Translations under genes and position numbers: made by a program | Notes under the pieces: generated by a model | What the model was told of the DNA's origin: nothing | The model's input: the letters and a program-made list of their open reading frames with translations, nothing else | Database searches by the model: none | Source: Auricularia sp. M13 | Taxonomy: Eukaryota; Basidiomycota; Agaricomycetes; Auriculariales; Auriculariaceae | Length of the DNA stretch: 64,000 nt | Direction: 5' to 3' | Assembly (NCBI GenBank): GCA_037042915.1 | Contig: CM073197.1 | Span: 2,046,001-2,110,000 of the forward strand | Shown here: in pieces, positions 33,022-44,906 of the stretch | Numbering within the stretch: position 1 is the stretch's first letter | Layout: the number at the start of each line of letters is the position of its first letter

Positions 33022-34356
33022 ATGCTCAGAGCACTCGAGTTCTACGCCGGCATTGGCAAGCGGGCTGGCTCAGCAGTCGAGTTCTGGGCTCATATGCGCG
33101 AGTAGGAGGTCTCAGTCTTGCCCTGTCGCGCTCTACAGTCCTCGAGGCCGAAGTCGCGGCAGCGTTCGAATGGGACCCCTCGGCGGCCGCAGTTTACGCA
33201 CATAACGCTGCGAAGGGACGCCCTGTACACAGAGTGAGGTCGCAGGCAGTCATCACCTCCAGCATGCTTCATGGCGCGTTGCAGAAGGACATATCTCGAC
33301 TCTCTGCCGCGGCCATCGCTCAGTACAACGCCTCTGTGTTCCTGCTCAGTCCGCCGTGCCAGCCTTACACTGTCTTGTCACCGGACGCCAAAGGCCATGC
33401 GGATCCCAGGGCTTCCAGCTTCCACCACCTGATGTTTGCTGTGCTCCCAGACCTCGCCCGCCAGAATGCGCTGCCGCGATACGTCCTCGTGGAAAACGTT
33501 GCTGGGTTCCAGGTCTTGTATATGCACCACGCAATCTCTCTCAGCTTATCAGTGCCTCCAGTATTCCGAAACCCATAAGCAGCTGGTCAACATGCTCATC
33601 TCGCTGAAATACGCCACGCGAGAGTTTCTACTGTCGCCTCTTCAGTTCGGCATACCGAATTCGCGAAAGCGTTTTTACCTGCTCGCCAAGCTCGCACCCT
33701 TGGAGTTCGTCGCCCCACCGTCGGTATTCACGCAATGGTCAGACCCCAGGGACCGCAACGAACCTCTGGCTTCCGCCTCACTCGCTCAGTTCCTCGACCT
33801 GGACGACGACGCGGAGGCGCGAGAATGTGCTGTACCTGACAAAGTGCTACTGAAATGGGCTTATGAGTTCGACATTGTTCTACCCTCCGCACAGAGAACC
33901 TGTTGCTTCACCCGAGGTGTGACATTCGCTCTGTCGCCGCCGCAGTTTTTTCTTCATCCAGGCTTCGTAGGCTATACTCATATGGCACAAGGAAGCGGCT
34001 CTGTTCTTCAACAAAATACTCAACTCGATGCACGTCTTTCTTATCATTTGCCGGAAAACCACATTGATGCTTAACTTGCTCAGACCTCTTCCACCTTCGA
34101 ACAATTTATCACAGCCCGAGACCAGGGGCGCACAGACGAAGCCATCAACATTTTGCGCCCTTTGCGCCTTCGGTACTTCACACCAACAGAGCTTCTTCGC
34201 ATATTCTGCTTTTTACCAGCAGGCAAAGGCGAAAAAGAGTTTTCTTGGCCAGCCAGCATCTCACGAAAGACGAAGTACAAATTGTTGGGCAACAGCGTTA
34301 ACGTTCTGGTAGTTCGGCACCTCCTAGATTTTCTGTTCACGGAGCCGACTCCATAA
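33022..34356 (+). CDS. TRDMT1: DNMT2-type tRNA (cytosine-5) methyltransferase
   Basis: Dnmt2 enzymes use the DNA-methyltransferase fold to methylate C38 of tRNA-Asp. Motif I is split by an intron: MLRALEFYAGIG joins GLSLALS. Then come LEAEVAAAFEWDPSAAAVYA, motif IV FLLSPPCQPYTVLSPDAKG with the catalytic Cys, DPRASSFHHLMFAVLP, the ENV motif in RYVLVENVAGFQ, FLLSPLQFGIPNSRKRFYLL, and a target-recognition part with CCFTRGFVGYTHMAQGSGSV. Motifs IX and X are RYFTPTELLRIF and YKLLGNSVNVLVV. The stop is at 34356. Exon 1 is 33022-33055. The intron at 33056-33105 starts gcaagc and ends tag, so it is GC-AG; no GT donor gives the conserved GIGGL. The other introns are GT-AG. The PPCQPYT form is a variant of the usual PPCQPFT. 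Confidence 0.93.
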
Positions 34357-34407
34357 ATGCTGAAATACATGGACATGAAATCATCGTGTCCTTGGGACTA
34401 CATCCAC

Positions 34408-36468
34408 CTAAAGCTTCGCGTGCGCAAGACTTGTGGGCGAGAAGCGCTTAGACTTGACCTTGTCGATGTCCGCCCTAGTAATTGGTCGCACCTCGTGCGC
34501 ATGGTTGTACCCCAGCCTAGATATGCGGTAAGAGTCCAAAACGCATGGTTTGATGCTGATGTCGCACCTGGACCGACCATCCTCTCCGCCGTCCTTCCAA
34601 AACTCGGGCCTGCGTAGAAGACTGACGACTGCCGCGCCACCCAGCCCGAGGTTGTGCACGAGACCATATTTGCCTCTCGGGTTTCCTGGGATATCGACCA
34701 GACCCGGCACCTGCATCGGACCCGCCCAGTTGCGCAATTGAGCTGGCGAACATGCATCAATGGGATGGGCCCACGAATATGGCGATAATCAAGCTCACTT
34801 GTGATGTAGAAGTGCATCCCTAGACCGGTGGCACCCAAAGGATGCCCCTTTGCTTCAAGACCGCCACTGCACACTGTCGGTATCGCGACGTATGAGGCGC
34901 TGTTCAACCTACCTGGGGTTCACGACGTATTTTCCGCCGTACTGCCAACGAGCCGTAAATAAACACGAGCCGGATGTGTAAGGCAGGGCTCACAGTATTC
35001 TGGCCTTGCTCAGTGAATTTATGGGCCTCTCCTGGAGCACAAAGACGCAGAGCGTCGTAGGTGATGAGCTCATTGGCCGCGAAGCAGTCATGCAGCTCCA
35101 CGACGCCGACCTGGTCGCGGCCACCGTCTGGCGCAAAACCAGCCTGCGCGAACGCGTCGTCCGCAACGCGGCGCGTCATGCCAAAGCCCACTGTCGCGGA
35201 CAGCGTTAACCTTGATGTTAGCTGCGCAGAACGGGTTAGTCGCACCGAGATCCATGGCGTTGCGGCCTTCAAAGGTGTTGGGGTCGTCTGTGCCGAGAAC
35301 TTGCGACACTATCTCAATGGCTTGGTTCTCAAGCTTGTGTTTGTGGACGAAATCCTCTGAGGCGACGATGCAGCAACCGGCTATATGGGCCCATGGTCAT
35401 GATCGTGATGTGAGCATAAGCAGTGTGCGTACCACCGTCAGAAGTCTGCTCGTGACTTGGTTAAAAGCAGTTGCGGCACTCGCTGCTGAACGCAAACCGA
35501 ACCGGACAACACATCAACTTGGTACTCTGCTTTGTCACGTCTGGAGCCTTCAAGACCTACAAATGATTTCGGTCAGGCCTGGAGTATTGGAGTATGCATC
35601 GTGCGTGCCTCCTCCTCGGTCCAACCGTTGCGGAATTGCGCATATGGATTCTTCTTCGAGTGCCTATGGTTCTTGGCCGCAATTTTAGCGAGATGCTGCT
35701 TGGTCGCGCCGTGCTTGTCGAAGTATTCCTGAGCGGCAGCCGAAAACATGCGAGGTGCTGTAGTGTGTCCGTCATCCCACAGATTCATAGTGTGCGTACG
35801 TGCACATACCCATCGGGCCGGTGTTACCACCCTGCAATTCCTCGATGTCGTGAGTGACCTGGCTAAAGACGGCCAAAGGCGAGGGACGATCCGGGAAGTT
35901 CGTTCCAAGACTGCCAGGAGCCATTTGCTCAAACCCAAGCGCCAGAGCGCATTCTACGACGCCAGCCTTGACGTAGGTGTTGGCATGATACAAAGCGCTG
36001 TTTGCGTCTGAGTGAGCTGAGCAGGGTATGTCGCAGAATAACCACCCACACGCTGCCCGTCGAACAGTTCTACGGATAGGGGTCAGGATCAGCTGACTCT
36101 CTGTCGACTGTTGTATGCACCCACATTGTTGACGTTGGTTATGGGTATGCCAGTCATGCCGAGAGCTTCAGGGCAAGCTGTCAGCAAGGTCTTGCATGGT
36201 GCCGTGTCTCGGCGTACAGTAGAGCGCTCTCTGCCCAGTGCACGAGTCGCCGTAGCAGTAGCCGGCGAAAGCGTGCTGCACTTCGTCGTATGTGATGCCA
36301 GCATCCAGCAGGGCCTTGGTCGCTGCCTCGAGTCCCATCTACATCGTCTCAGTCGTCAGAGCCAGCAGTAGCAGGTAATCGCCAACGAACGTCCTCGGCA
36401 GTGCGTTGGCCGCGCGGCTTAATGAACTTGGTGAGGCCGACGCCGATGATGAAGGTGCGCCTGGTCAT
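34408..36468 (-). CDS. SCP-x-type thiolase (peroxisomal acyl-CoA thiolase)
   Basis: Thiolytic cleavage of 3-ketoacyl-CoA, probably in peroxisomes. Starts MTRRTFIIGVGLTKFIKPRG. Then MGLEAATKALLDAGITYDEV, HAFAGYCYGD, GIPITNVNN, the active-site cysteine in NCSTGSVALYHANTYVKAG, ALGFEQMAPGSLG, FPDRPSPLAVF, ATKQHLAKIAAKNHRHSKKN, a second half with FEGRNAMDLG, VGVVELHDCFAANELITYDA, and the GHP motif GGLEAKGHPLGATG. The C-terminus (LVHNLGLGGAAVVSLLRR, later SLAHAKL) ends AKL, a PTS1-like peroxisome signal. No SCP2 lipid-transfer domain follows, as is usual in fungi. At least seven introns. The cysteine lies on a 20-nt micro-exon at 36069-36050, flanked by gtag and gtgggt. Confidence 0.88.
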
Positions 36469-36516
36469 TGTGGGAGCGAGTAGAGCAGGCTGCTGCAGGG
36501 CCCGGCAGTTGGACGC

Positions 36517-36523
36517 ATATATA
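36517..36523 (-). promoter_or_regulatory. Putative TATA box of the thiolase gene
   Basis: TATATAT on the minus strand (context gtcTATATATgcg), about 50 bp upstream of the thiolase ATG at 36468. The spacing is unusual only in being close to the start codon, which implies a short 5' UTR. Confidence 0.4.
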
Positions 36524-36869
36524 GACCGGGCTGCGGGGTAGGCACATACAGTCGAGCAATCACAGGACGCTGCCGAGCCGCGGAGGCAGAAGACGCGGGC
36601 GCGGCCTTTGGACCAACTCCGCAACTCTTGCTCGCACCGCACCGTCGACCCCCGCCGCCGTCGTCCATCATTGCGTGCTTCGCCCCAGCCCCGACATCGA
36701 GTGAACAGCAGATTCATGCTTTGTTCGCATCACCCTCCATACAGCATAGTAAACACCGAGGCCATTTTCTGTAGAACCCGCTCGCTCTCCGTCAGTCCCA
36801 TTTTTTTTTCTGGTTTTTGCAATCTCGCAGTATCTCACAATAATCCCAGTCTTAAACACCTTACCCACC

Positions 36870-38371
36870 ATGGCTCCCGCTGCTGGCATTGTCAACATCC
36901 GCCGCGATGTCGATGTGCGCAATTTTTCTCCATCGCCTGCCGGTCGCACGTTTGCTCACCTAAGCCACGCGTTCAGGACAAGTTCTACCGCTACCGGTCA
37001 GCATCTGGCGCCCACGTGATCGTCGCGCAGAACGCTCACTAGCATGCAGTATGCCCGTTCTCCTCACCAAGATCGAGGGCAAGGGCAATGGTATCAAGAC
37101 CGTCATCCCCAACATGTCCGATGTTGCCAAAGCACTCGTCCGTCCTCCCACTTGTGCGTATTCCATCCTCCGCTCTGCGCGAGTTCCGTACGCAGACGCT
37201 CACCTCAATCCCGTAGATCCGACTAAATTCTTTGGCTGTGAACTCGGCGCCCAAACCTCATTCGACGAGAAAGCCGACCGCTACATCGTCAACGGTGCTC
37301 ATGACGCATCCCGCCTGCGTGAGCTGCTCGACTCGTTCATTGACAAATTCGTCCTCTGCGGCGCCTGCAAGAATCCGGAGACGGTGCTCATCATTACCAA
37401 GAACGACGACATTATCCGCGACTGCAAGGCCTGCGGCCAGCGCACCAGCGTGGATATGCGTCACAAGCTCACCACCTTCATCCTGAAGAACCCGCCCAAG
37501 AAGTCCAAGGCCAAGAACAGCAAGGGCAACATGGTGGACTCGGGCGGCCCTGCCGGTGCGATCCCGAGCACCGACTCGCCCCAGAATGGCAGTGGAGACG
37601 AGGGTCAGGGCGAGGGGTCCGACGACGAACTCACCAAGCGCATTGCTAAGGAGGCCGCGACGCTTCCGGATGTCGATGCCGTCGACACGACGTTCCAGAC
37701 GGACACCTCGCCAGAGGCCGTGCGTGCCCGCATGGCAGCTCTTGAGGCGGGTCTCAAGAATAACTTGATACTCGGAGACGACGACGACGAGGATGGCGAG
37801 GACGCCAACAGCCCCTACGCCGTTCTGGGCAGGTGGCTCGAAGAGAATCGCGAATCTACCCCGGTCGAGGTGTTCAAGAAGATCTCCGAGATGGGCATCG
37901 AGAAGAAGCACAAGACCGTCCAGGTCGTTGTGCAGGCGCTTTTCACGGACAAGATAGTGACGGAGCTTGATACTTTCGCTCCTCTCTTGAAGAAGGTTCG
38001 TTTCGTGCGCCTTCCGCAGTTTCTTGGTACTTATTGCCTGTTCTTAGCTTGTTACGAGCGAAAAGCACCAGAAGGCCTTACTCGGTGGTACCGAGCGCTT
38101 GGTCGGCCTTGACTATCCCGACCTCATTCCTGCCGTACCCAAGATCCTTATGGCGTACTACCAGGCCGACATCCTCGACGAGGAGGTCGTGAAGCAATGG
38201 GGCACTCATGTATCTAAGAAGTACGTGGATCGCGATACCAGCAAGAAGGTTCGCAAGGCGAGCGAGCCATTCCTCAAGGTAAATCACATGTCCGGAATTG
38301 TTGCTTCAGCCTTCTAATGTGGCCTGCAGTGGCTTGACGAGGCCGATGACGACTCTGAGGAGGAAGAATGA
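36870..38371 (+). CDS. TIF5: Translation initiation factor eIF5
   Basis: GTPase-activating protein for eIF2 in start-codon selection. Two short exons give [15 protein letters not shown] and DKFYRYR, including the N-terminal Arg in NIRRD needed for GAP activity. They join [60 protein letters not shown] and the C4 zinc finger (CGAC, then [10 protein letters not shown]). A charged linker leads to the W2/HEAT-like domain with [30 protein letters not shown] and, near the C-terminus, [16 protein letters not shown] with the acidic tail at the stop (38371). Introns include 37148-37216 and 38280-38329. Divergent from the thiolase gene. Confidence 0.95.
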
Positions 38372-38636
38372 GCGTGCGCGGCTCTGTTCGTTTTGTCCTA
38401 TGTTTCCGCCTCGCTCTGTCGAATTCTCCCGTGTATTCTCGAACCATTAGGAATTCACTGATAGTCTTACCCAATCCCAGTCTGTCAGCTAGAGATATGA
38501 CGCTACAGTAACAGTGATACTAAGACGTACAGTACTGCGTTGTGCCCTCGTGAACTGCTTGGCTCGACGACGCGAAATTCGTTTGTTAGCGGAGTTGACC
38601 GGCGACGTGCCGTTTCCTTCTGTGTCCGTGACCGTC

Positions 38637-41600
38637 ATGGCGGACGACTTGTACCAGCTCGAGCTGGTCTACCTCGTGTCTAAGATCACTCAGGAGATTC
38701 TTAACCATACAGGTACGAGCCCCTCTTATTGCCATAGTTCCGTATAACCATAGCCTGCAGGAATTAGTGACAAAACGCTTGCCGAGTTCGTTCTTGCTAT
38801 TCACGAGCAATGCAAGACCGTCGACGAGTTCAAGGCGCAGCTGAAAGAAGTCGGCGCTGGCTTCCCCGACTCGTTCGTCGAGAATATGGACCGCATTATC
38901 CTCACGATGCATCCAAAGCATAAGAAGAAACAGCAACCCAATGGTGACGCGAATGGCAGCGCCAACGGCAAGGACGGCGCGGAGCCCACGGACAAGCAGC
39001 GACGCGTGTTCCCGGGCCTGGCGATACCAGACACCGCGCCGGTGCCCATTGATGATGCGAACGCGAAGGAAGTTGACGCGCTCATGAGCGAGCTCGACGG
39101 CCTGTCCAAGCGCGCGCGTCCTAAGGCCTCGGATCTTATGGAGGACGAGCCTTCTGCCAAGCGCCAGCGCACGGACAGGGATGCGTCTCCTCAGGGCAGA
39201 AGGCGCAGTCGCAGCCCGCCGCGACGACGCGACCACGACTCGGATCGCTACAACGACCGTGACCATGACCGCGACCGCGACCGTGGACGTCCGCGCGATC
39301 GCGATAATGGACGCGCTCGCCCAGCACTAGACGAAAAGCCCGTTCTTTTCAAGATTTACGACGGCCGGGTGTCTGGTGTCAAGGAGTTCGGTGTGTTTGT
39401 CACACTTGAAGGTGTTGCTGGGCGGTGCGAAGGTATGTATCATTCCCATGGACCGCTGGCGTGCGACTAACCGTCGTTGTAGGCATGGTGCATATATCCG
39501 CCATACAGCAGGGCCGTGTTAACTCTGCGGCCGACCTTGTTTCGCGTGGCCAGCCCGTCAAGGTCAAGGTCATGAGCGTCGCCGGCTCTCGCATCGGGCT
39601 GTCTATGAAAGACGTTGACCAAGCCACGGGCCGCGATCTTACGCCGCACCTTCGCATTCAGTCAGAAGCTGAAATGGAAGAGGAACGTCGCCGCCACGCA
39701 TCTCGCTCGACCTCCGGCGCCAACGCAATACCAGTCGGAGGAAGCGCCCCGTCCTTCGACTCGGCGCCGGTGGTACGCACGGCGAAGCGTTTGACCTCTC
39801 CAGAACGCTGGGAGATCAAGCAGCTTATCTCGTCGGGCGCCATTCCTGCCTCGGAATATCCTGAGCTCGATGAGGAGTTCGCGTCAACGGCTGCGCGTGC
39901 TGAGGTGGACGAGGAGCTTGACGTCGAAATACGTGAGGAGGAACCGCCGTTCCTTGCGGGCCAAACGAAGAAGACGCTGGACCTTAGTCCGGTCAAGATC
40001 ATCAAGGCTCCCGATGGTTCGCTCAACCGCGCTGCCCTTGCTGGTGCTTCACTCGCCCGCGAGCGGAAGGAACTCCGACAGCAGGAGGTGAACGACAAGG
40101 CAGACGCGGAAGCACGGGACTTCAGCACGCCGTGGTTAGATCCCATGGCGCAGGCAGACGAGAAGATGTTTGCTCAGGACCTGAGGGGTAACCTCATGGG
40201 CCAGAAATCCGCCGAGGCGCCGAGATGGAGGGAGCAGACCTTCAACAAAGCGACGACATTCGGCAAGATCACTTCATTGAGCATCCAGGACCAACGGAAG
40301 GCTTTGCCTATCTACAAGCTTCGCGAGCAGCTACTGGATGCCATTCGGAAGGTATGTCGGCATTCGTTATGCTTGAAACTCTGGTTTATCCTCGTTATAG
40401 CACCAAGTCCTTATTGTTGTCGGCGATACTGGGTCTGGCAAAACTACTCAAATGACTCAGTATCTTGCTGAAGATGGTTTCGCTGATCGTGGCAAGATTG
40501 GCTGTACTCAACCTCGTCGTGTGGCTGCCATGTCCGTCGCAAAGCGTGTGGCTGAGGAAGTCGGTTGTCGACTTGGTGCAGAAGTCGGCTACTACATTCG
40601 GTTCGAGGACTGCACCAGCCCCGAAACACGCATCAAGTACATGACGGACGGCATGTTGCAGCGCGAGTGTCTTGTCGACCCGGATGTGTCGCAGTATTCC
40701 GTGATCATGCTCGACGAGGCGCACGAGCGGACAATTGCGACTGACGTTCTGTTCGGTCTGCTCAAAAGTACGTCTGCTTACCGGGCATAAATGAAATTAT
40801 TCTGACCTAGTTCGCAGAGGCGCTGAAACGTCGGCCTGACCTGAAGCTCATCGTGACATCTGCTACGCTCGATGCAGAGAAGTTCTCGAAATACTTCTTC
40901 GAATGCCCCATCTTCACCATCCCTGGTCGCACCTACCCGGTCGAAATCCTTTACACGAAGGAGCCGGAAAACGACTACCTCGATGCGTCTCTTATCACCA
41001 TCATGCAGATCCACCTATCCGAACCTCCTGGCGATATTCTACTGTTCCTCACGGGGCAGGAGGAAATCGATACCGCGTGCGAGATTCTGTACGAGCGGAT
41101 GAAAGCTCTTGGTCCCCAGGTTCCAGAGCTGCTTATTTTGCCCGTCTATTCCGCGCTGCCCTCGGAGATGCAGTCGAAGATTTTGAGCCAGCGCCGCCTG
41201 GTGCTCGCAAAGTCGTCATCGCGACAAATATTGCCGAGACCAGTATCACCATCGATGGCATCTACTACGTCGTCGATCCTGGCTTCGTTAAACAAAACGC
41301 GTACGACCCGAAGCTCGGAATGGACTCGCTCGTCGTCACTCCTATCTCGCAGGCGCAAGCGCGTCAGCGAGCAGGTCGCGCCGGCCGCACAGGTCCAGGC
41401 AAGTGCTATCGCCTGTACACGGAGGTCGCATACCGCAACGAGATGCTGCCCAACCCTATCCCGGACATTCAACGTCAGAATCTGTCGTCAACTATCCTGA
41501 ACTTGAAGGCGATGGGCATCAACGACTTGCTGAACTTCGAGTTCATGGACCCTCCACCTGCCCAGACTCTGTTGACGGCCCTCGAATCCCTCTATGCTCT

Positions 41601-42546
41601 TTCTGCGCTCGACGACGAAGGTCTCTTGACGCGCCTGGGACGCAAGATGGCCGACTTTCCTATGGACCCTCCGTTGGCTAAGATGCTCATCGCTTCCGTC
41701 GACTTCGGCTGCTCTGAAGAGATTCTGTCCATCGTAGCAATGCTGTCGGTGCAGAATATCTTCTACCGTCCGAAGGACAAGCAGGGACAGGCAGACTCGA
41801 AGAAGGCGAAGTTTCATCAACCGGAGGGCGACCACCTAACATTGCTCGCTGTCTACAATGGATGGAAACAGTCCGGGTTCTCCAACCCATGGTGTTACAC
41901 CAATTTCATCCAGGCTCGCAGCATGCGGCGTGCGCAGGATATTCGAAAGCAGCTTCTTGGTATCATGGACAGGTTCGTCGTTCACGTATTCTATTAGAAC
42001 TGGCTTGCCGACCTTACCGCAGATACAAGCACGATATTCTATCCGCTGGCAGGGACTATAACCGCGTCCGTCGCGCAATCTGCTCAGGCTTCTTCCGGAA
42101 TGCCGCGAAGAAGGACCCGCAAGAGGGCTACAAGACGCTCGTGGAAGGCACGCCTGTCTACATCCACCCGTCATCAGCGCTCTTCAATCGCGGCCCCGAA
42201 TGGCTGATATACCACGAATTGGTGCTCACGACTCGCGAGTATTGTCACAACGTCACTGCGATAGAGCCCAAATGGTTGGTCGAGGTCGCCCCGCAGTTCT
42301 TCAAGGTGGCCGACGCGAACAAGATCAGCAAACGGAAAAAGCAGGAGAAGATCGAGCCGCTGTTCAACAAGGTGAGTCGCTGTCTTGCTATCATACTCTG
42401 CTGGTCGCTTATCCCTGTTCTTCAGTACGAGAAACCCGACGAATGGCGGCTTTCGAAGATCAAGCGCAGCACCAGATCGGTAAGCCATCGTCCATGGGTC
42501 CTCCTTCATTATTCTCACTTTTCTGCAGAGTCAAACATTTGGCTAA
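38637..42546 (+). CDS. PRP22: Pre-mRNA-splicing DEAH-box ATPase Prp22 / DHX8 (apparent one-base frameshift)
   Basis: Releases spliced mRNA from the spliceosome. N-terminus [20 protein letters not shown], a charged Arg/Asp-rich linker ([20 protein letters not shown]), then an S1 domain ([20 protein letters not shown] to [16 protein letters not shown]). Helicase motifs are in order: [10 protein letters not shown] (I), [18 protein letters not shown] (Ia), LDEAHERT (II), [11 protein letters not shown] (III), [12 protein letters not shown] (IV), [10 protein letters not shown] (V) and [18 protein letters not shown] (VI). WH, ratchet and OB parts follow ([38 protein letters not shown]). It ends RSTRSSQTFG at 42546. 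At 41181-41184 the frame slips by one: EMQSKI, then [20 protein letters not shown] is read one frame away. Adding a T to the TTTT run restores it. No intron fits, so a sequencing error is most likely. Confidence 0.95.
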
Positions 42547-43135
42547 GCGCGATTGGAATTGGTGTCAGCAAGGCATGTATCCATGTTTTGAGCAGCTGTT
42601 GCCAGTGTCGCACGCGGGTCTTGTTCTCTCGGTCTGTAATCCTACGTCTTGCTCTATATACTGTAGATCTTATACAGGACTTGATGCACGTCCAGTGCAT
42701 GTCGTGCAGTCGGTCCAAATCTCCGTGCCGATCTCGACGGAGTCAGGGCTTGGTTGACCTGGCGCTTGGTCCTCCGACGCCGATCAGGTACCTCTTGTCG
42801 ACTGCTTCCGCGCTTCGATTACGCGCATGGCAGCTCCTGACTCTTGTGGAAGCAAGGGAGCTTGGACCTTATTATAAAGGTCGGTCTGCGACCTCGGAGC
42901 TCCGAACGCTTTCTGGTGTGCATGCGCGTGTAGTCGACGCGTTCTCCCCTTGCCGACCCCACCCTGTGCGGACTGGGCGCTTTAAGGTAATACCGGTGAT
43001 TCAGTGACATACAGTTGGCCTCAGCAGACCGAAGTCCGTGTTGACGCATTGACGTCGTGCTACATATACTCACGTCCGCAACCTCAGATCGCCTACCACC
43101 TTCCCATCTTACTCTACACCTCGGTGGTCCACACC
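42547..43135. other. Intergenic region, PRP22 / protease-like gene
   Basis: About 590 bp between genes on the same strand. A TATA-like catatact at 43060-43067 lies 70 bp before the next start codon. No gene recognised. Confidence 0.45.
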
Positions 43136-44906
43136 ATGCTATTCACTCCTGCTTTATATCTGGCTCTCGTCGCTCTTTCCGCGTCCGTTCTTGCGGACCC
43201 TGGTGCTATCCCGAACAACATTCCGCTGTCATTCGACGCAGCGAGCCGACGCTATGTCGCAGCAGTCATCATGGTGCGTGCCACTTCCGGTCCATAGCAC
43301 GCATGTGCCTCATGTTTTCGCGCAGGGATCGGGCAGTCAGCCGCAGACCGCAAACTTTACCATCTCGACAGGTCTCAGATACAGCGCCGTTGCTTCGACA
43401 CAGTGCTCCGCATGTGTGCAAGATGGCGATCGCGTCTATAATCCCGAGCTATCCTCTACCTATCAGGCTGTCGCCGGGGCAGCTGACGCCGTGTACGGCG
43501 GTCTTGATTTGAGCGGAGGACTGAGTCGGGAGGACTGCAAATTGGTGTCGGCCAACCCCAAGACTCCATGGTCCTGGCCAAACCAGACCCGTGCGTCCCC
43601 TTTCTGCTTCAATACCGATTTGCTCACTTTGTCTATCAGTCGTCATGAGTAACGGCTCTCAGTCGGCCCTCAGTTTCTTTTCTCAGAGCATCACCGGTGT
43701 CATGGGCTTGGGAACCTCTGCGCCGGACGGAGGTTCGGTTACAGATACCGTGCTCGGGGCTTGGTTCTCGACTCACAAGGCCAATAAGACCTTCGAGTAT
43801 GGTATGGCTCTCAACGACTTGTCCTCTACTGTCTCTCAGGGTATCAGTGGTGATGCTGGTCGATTGCACATGCTGGCTCCAAACACCTCGTTCTTCAACG
43901 AATCGCAGCTGACCTGGACACCTGCCAACACTCAATTGATCGGCACGAATTCTGGCTCGGGTTCATTCCCCTCGGATTTTGCTTTCACCCTCGACGGCTG
44001 GACGTTCCGCGGACCGAACAATTTCAGCATCTCCAGCGGTGAATCCGCGAAAGCGACGTTCGAGCCGCTCTTCCCCGCTCTGATTTTCCCGCCTCGCTAT
44101 GCGAATTCCATCTACGCTGCGATTCCCGGAGCTCAGGTCGTTCGTGGGCAAGACCCGCTGCAGTGGAGCGTGCCTTGTACGACTACCGGCATATCCTGGA
44201 TACCAGTCTTCGGGAGTCTGCAGTTGCCTATGTCCAATTTGATTCAGAAATTGGCAAACGGCCAGTGTGTTGGTGCGATTGAAGGCTGGTCAGAGGAGAC
44301 TGTGGACGACTACCTCCTCGGCTCTGCCTTCATGAGCAACGCCTACATGTATGCATTCTCCTTTTTTCCGCTATTCGACTATTCTAATACCTTTTGCGTA
44401 CGAGCAGTATCCACCAGACCTCGAGAACTGGCGAGAATCAAGTGGGAATTGCGCCGAGGCTAGCTCTCGAACCTCGCAGCTCCAAGAGTAGAGCCGCATT
44501 GATAGGTGGCCTGGTGGGAGGTCTTGTTGGCGGATTGCTTTTCCTCGGAGTCCTGCTTTTTGTGTTCTGGAAGAGGACACACCGCAAGGAGCGAACACTA
44601 TACAACGCAACGGCCGCGGTCGAGCCGTTCGTCCCTCCCACGACACCCACTTCAGCGGGCCTCAGCAGCCCCTATACTTCCGCCCCGAGCTCGACGGCCT
44701 GGTCATCGTCGGGGAGGACAGAGTCGACGTTTGCGCAGCAACAGGCCGCTGCGCTGCGCGAGGCCAAGGGCCGCCATCTCTTCACACAGGTGTCGCCACC
44801 CCCGACCAGTGCAGGAGGGCGCTCGGAATACGCGCAGAGCATGAGCGCAGCGTCGTCCTCGCCTGTCACCGCTCGCTCTCCTATGCTCCCTCCAGCTTAT
44901 GAATGA
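43136..44906 (+). CDS. Membrane-anchored aspartic-protease-like protein, catalytic residues lost
   Basis: A signal peptide (MLFTPALYLALVALSASVLA) leads to a pepsin-like (A1) fold. Where A1 proteases have the first DTG, this protein has QTANFTISTGLRYSAVAS, with no Asp; the following cysteines (QCSACVQDG) and YNPELSSTYQ fit the family. VMGLGTSAPDGGSVTD matches the flap-side core. The second active site region reads ATFEPLFPALIFPP, again without the D-[ST]-G triad. DDYLLGSAFMSNAYM corresponds to the LGDVFLRNVY motif. After a linker come a glycine-rich transmembrane helix (LIGGLVGGLVGGLLFLGVLL continuing FVFW), the stop-transfer KRTHRKER and a Ser/Pro-rich cytoplasmic tail ending LPPAYE. At least three introns. 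It probably has a binding or surface role rather than proteolysis. Confidence 0.82.

Noticed and set aside
34517-35360. Several 80-170-codon + strand frames opposite the thiolase
   Set aside because: These are shadows of the GC-rich thiolase exons on the other strand.
38637-42546. Prp22 as a pseudogene because of the frameshift
   Set aside because: All helicase motifs are intact and conserved on both sides of one base; a sequence error is far more likely.
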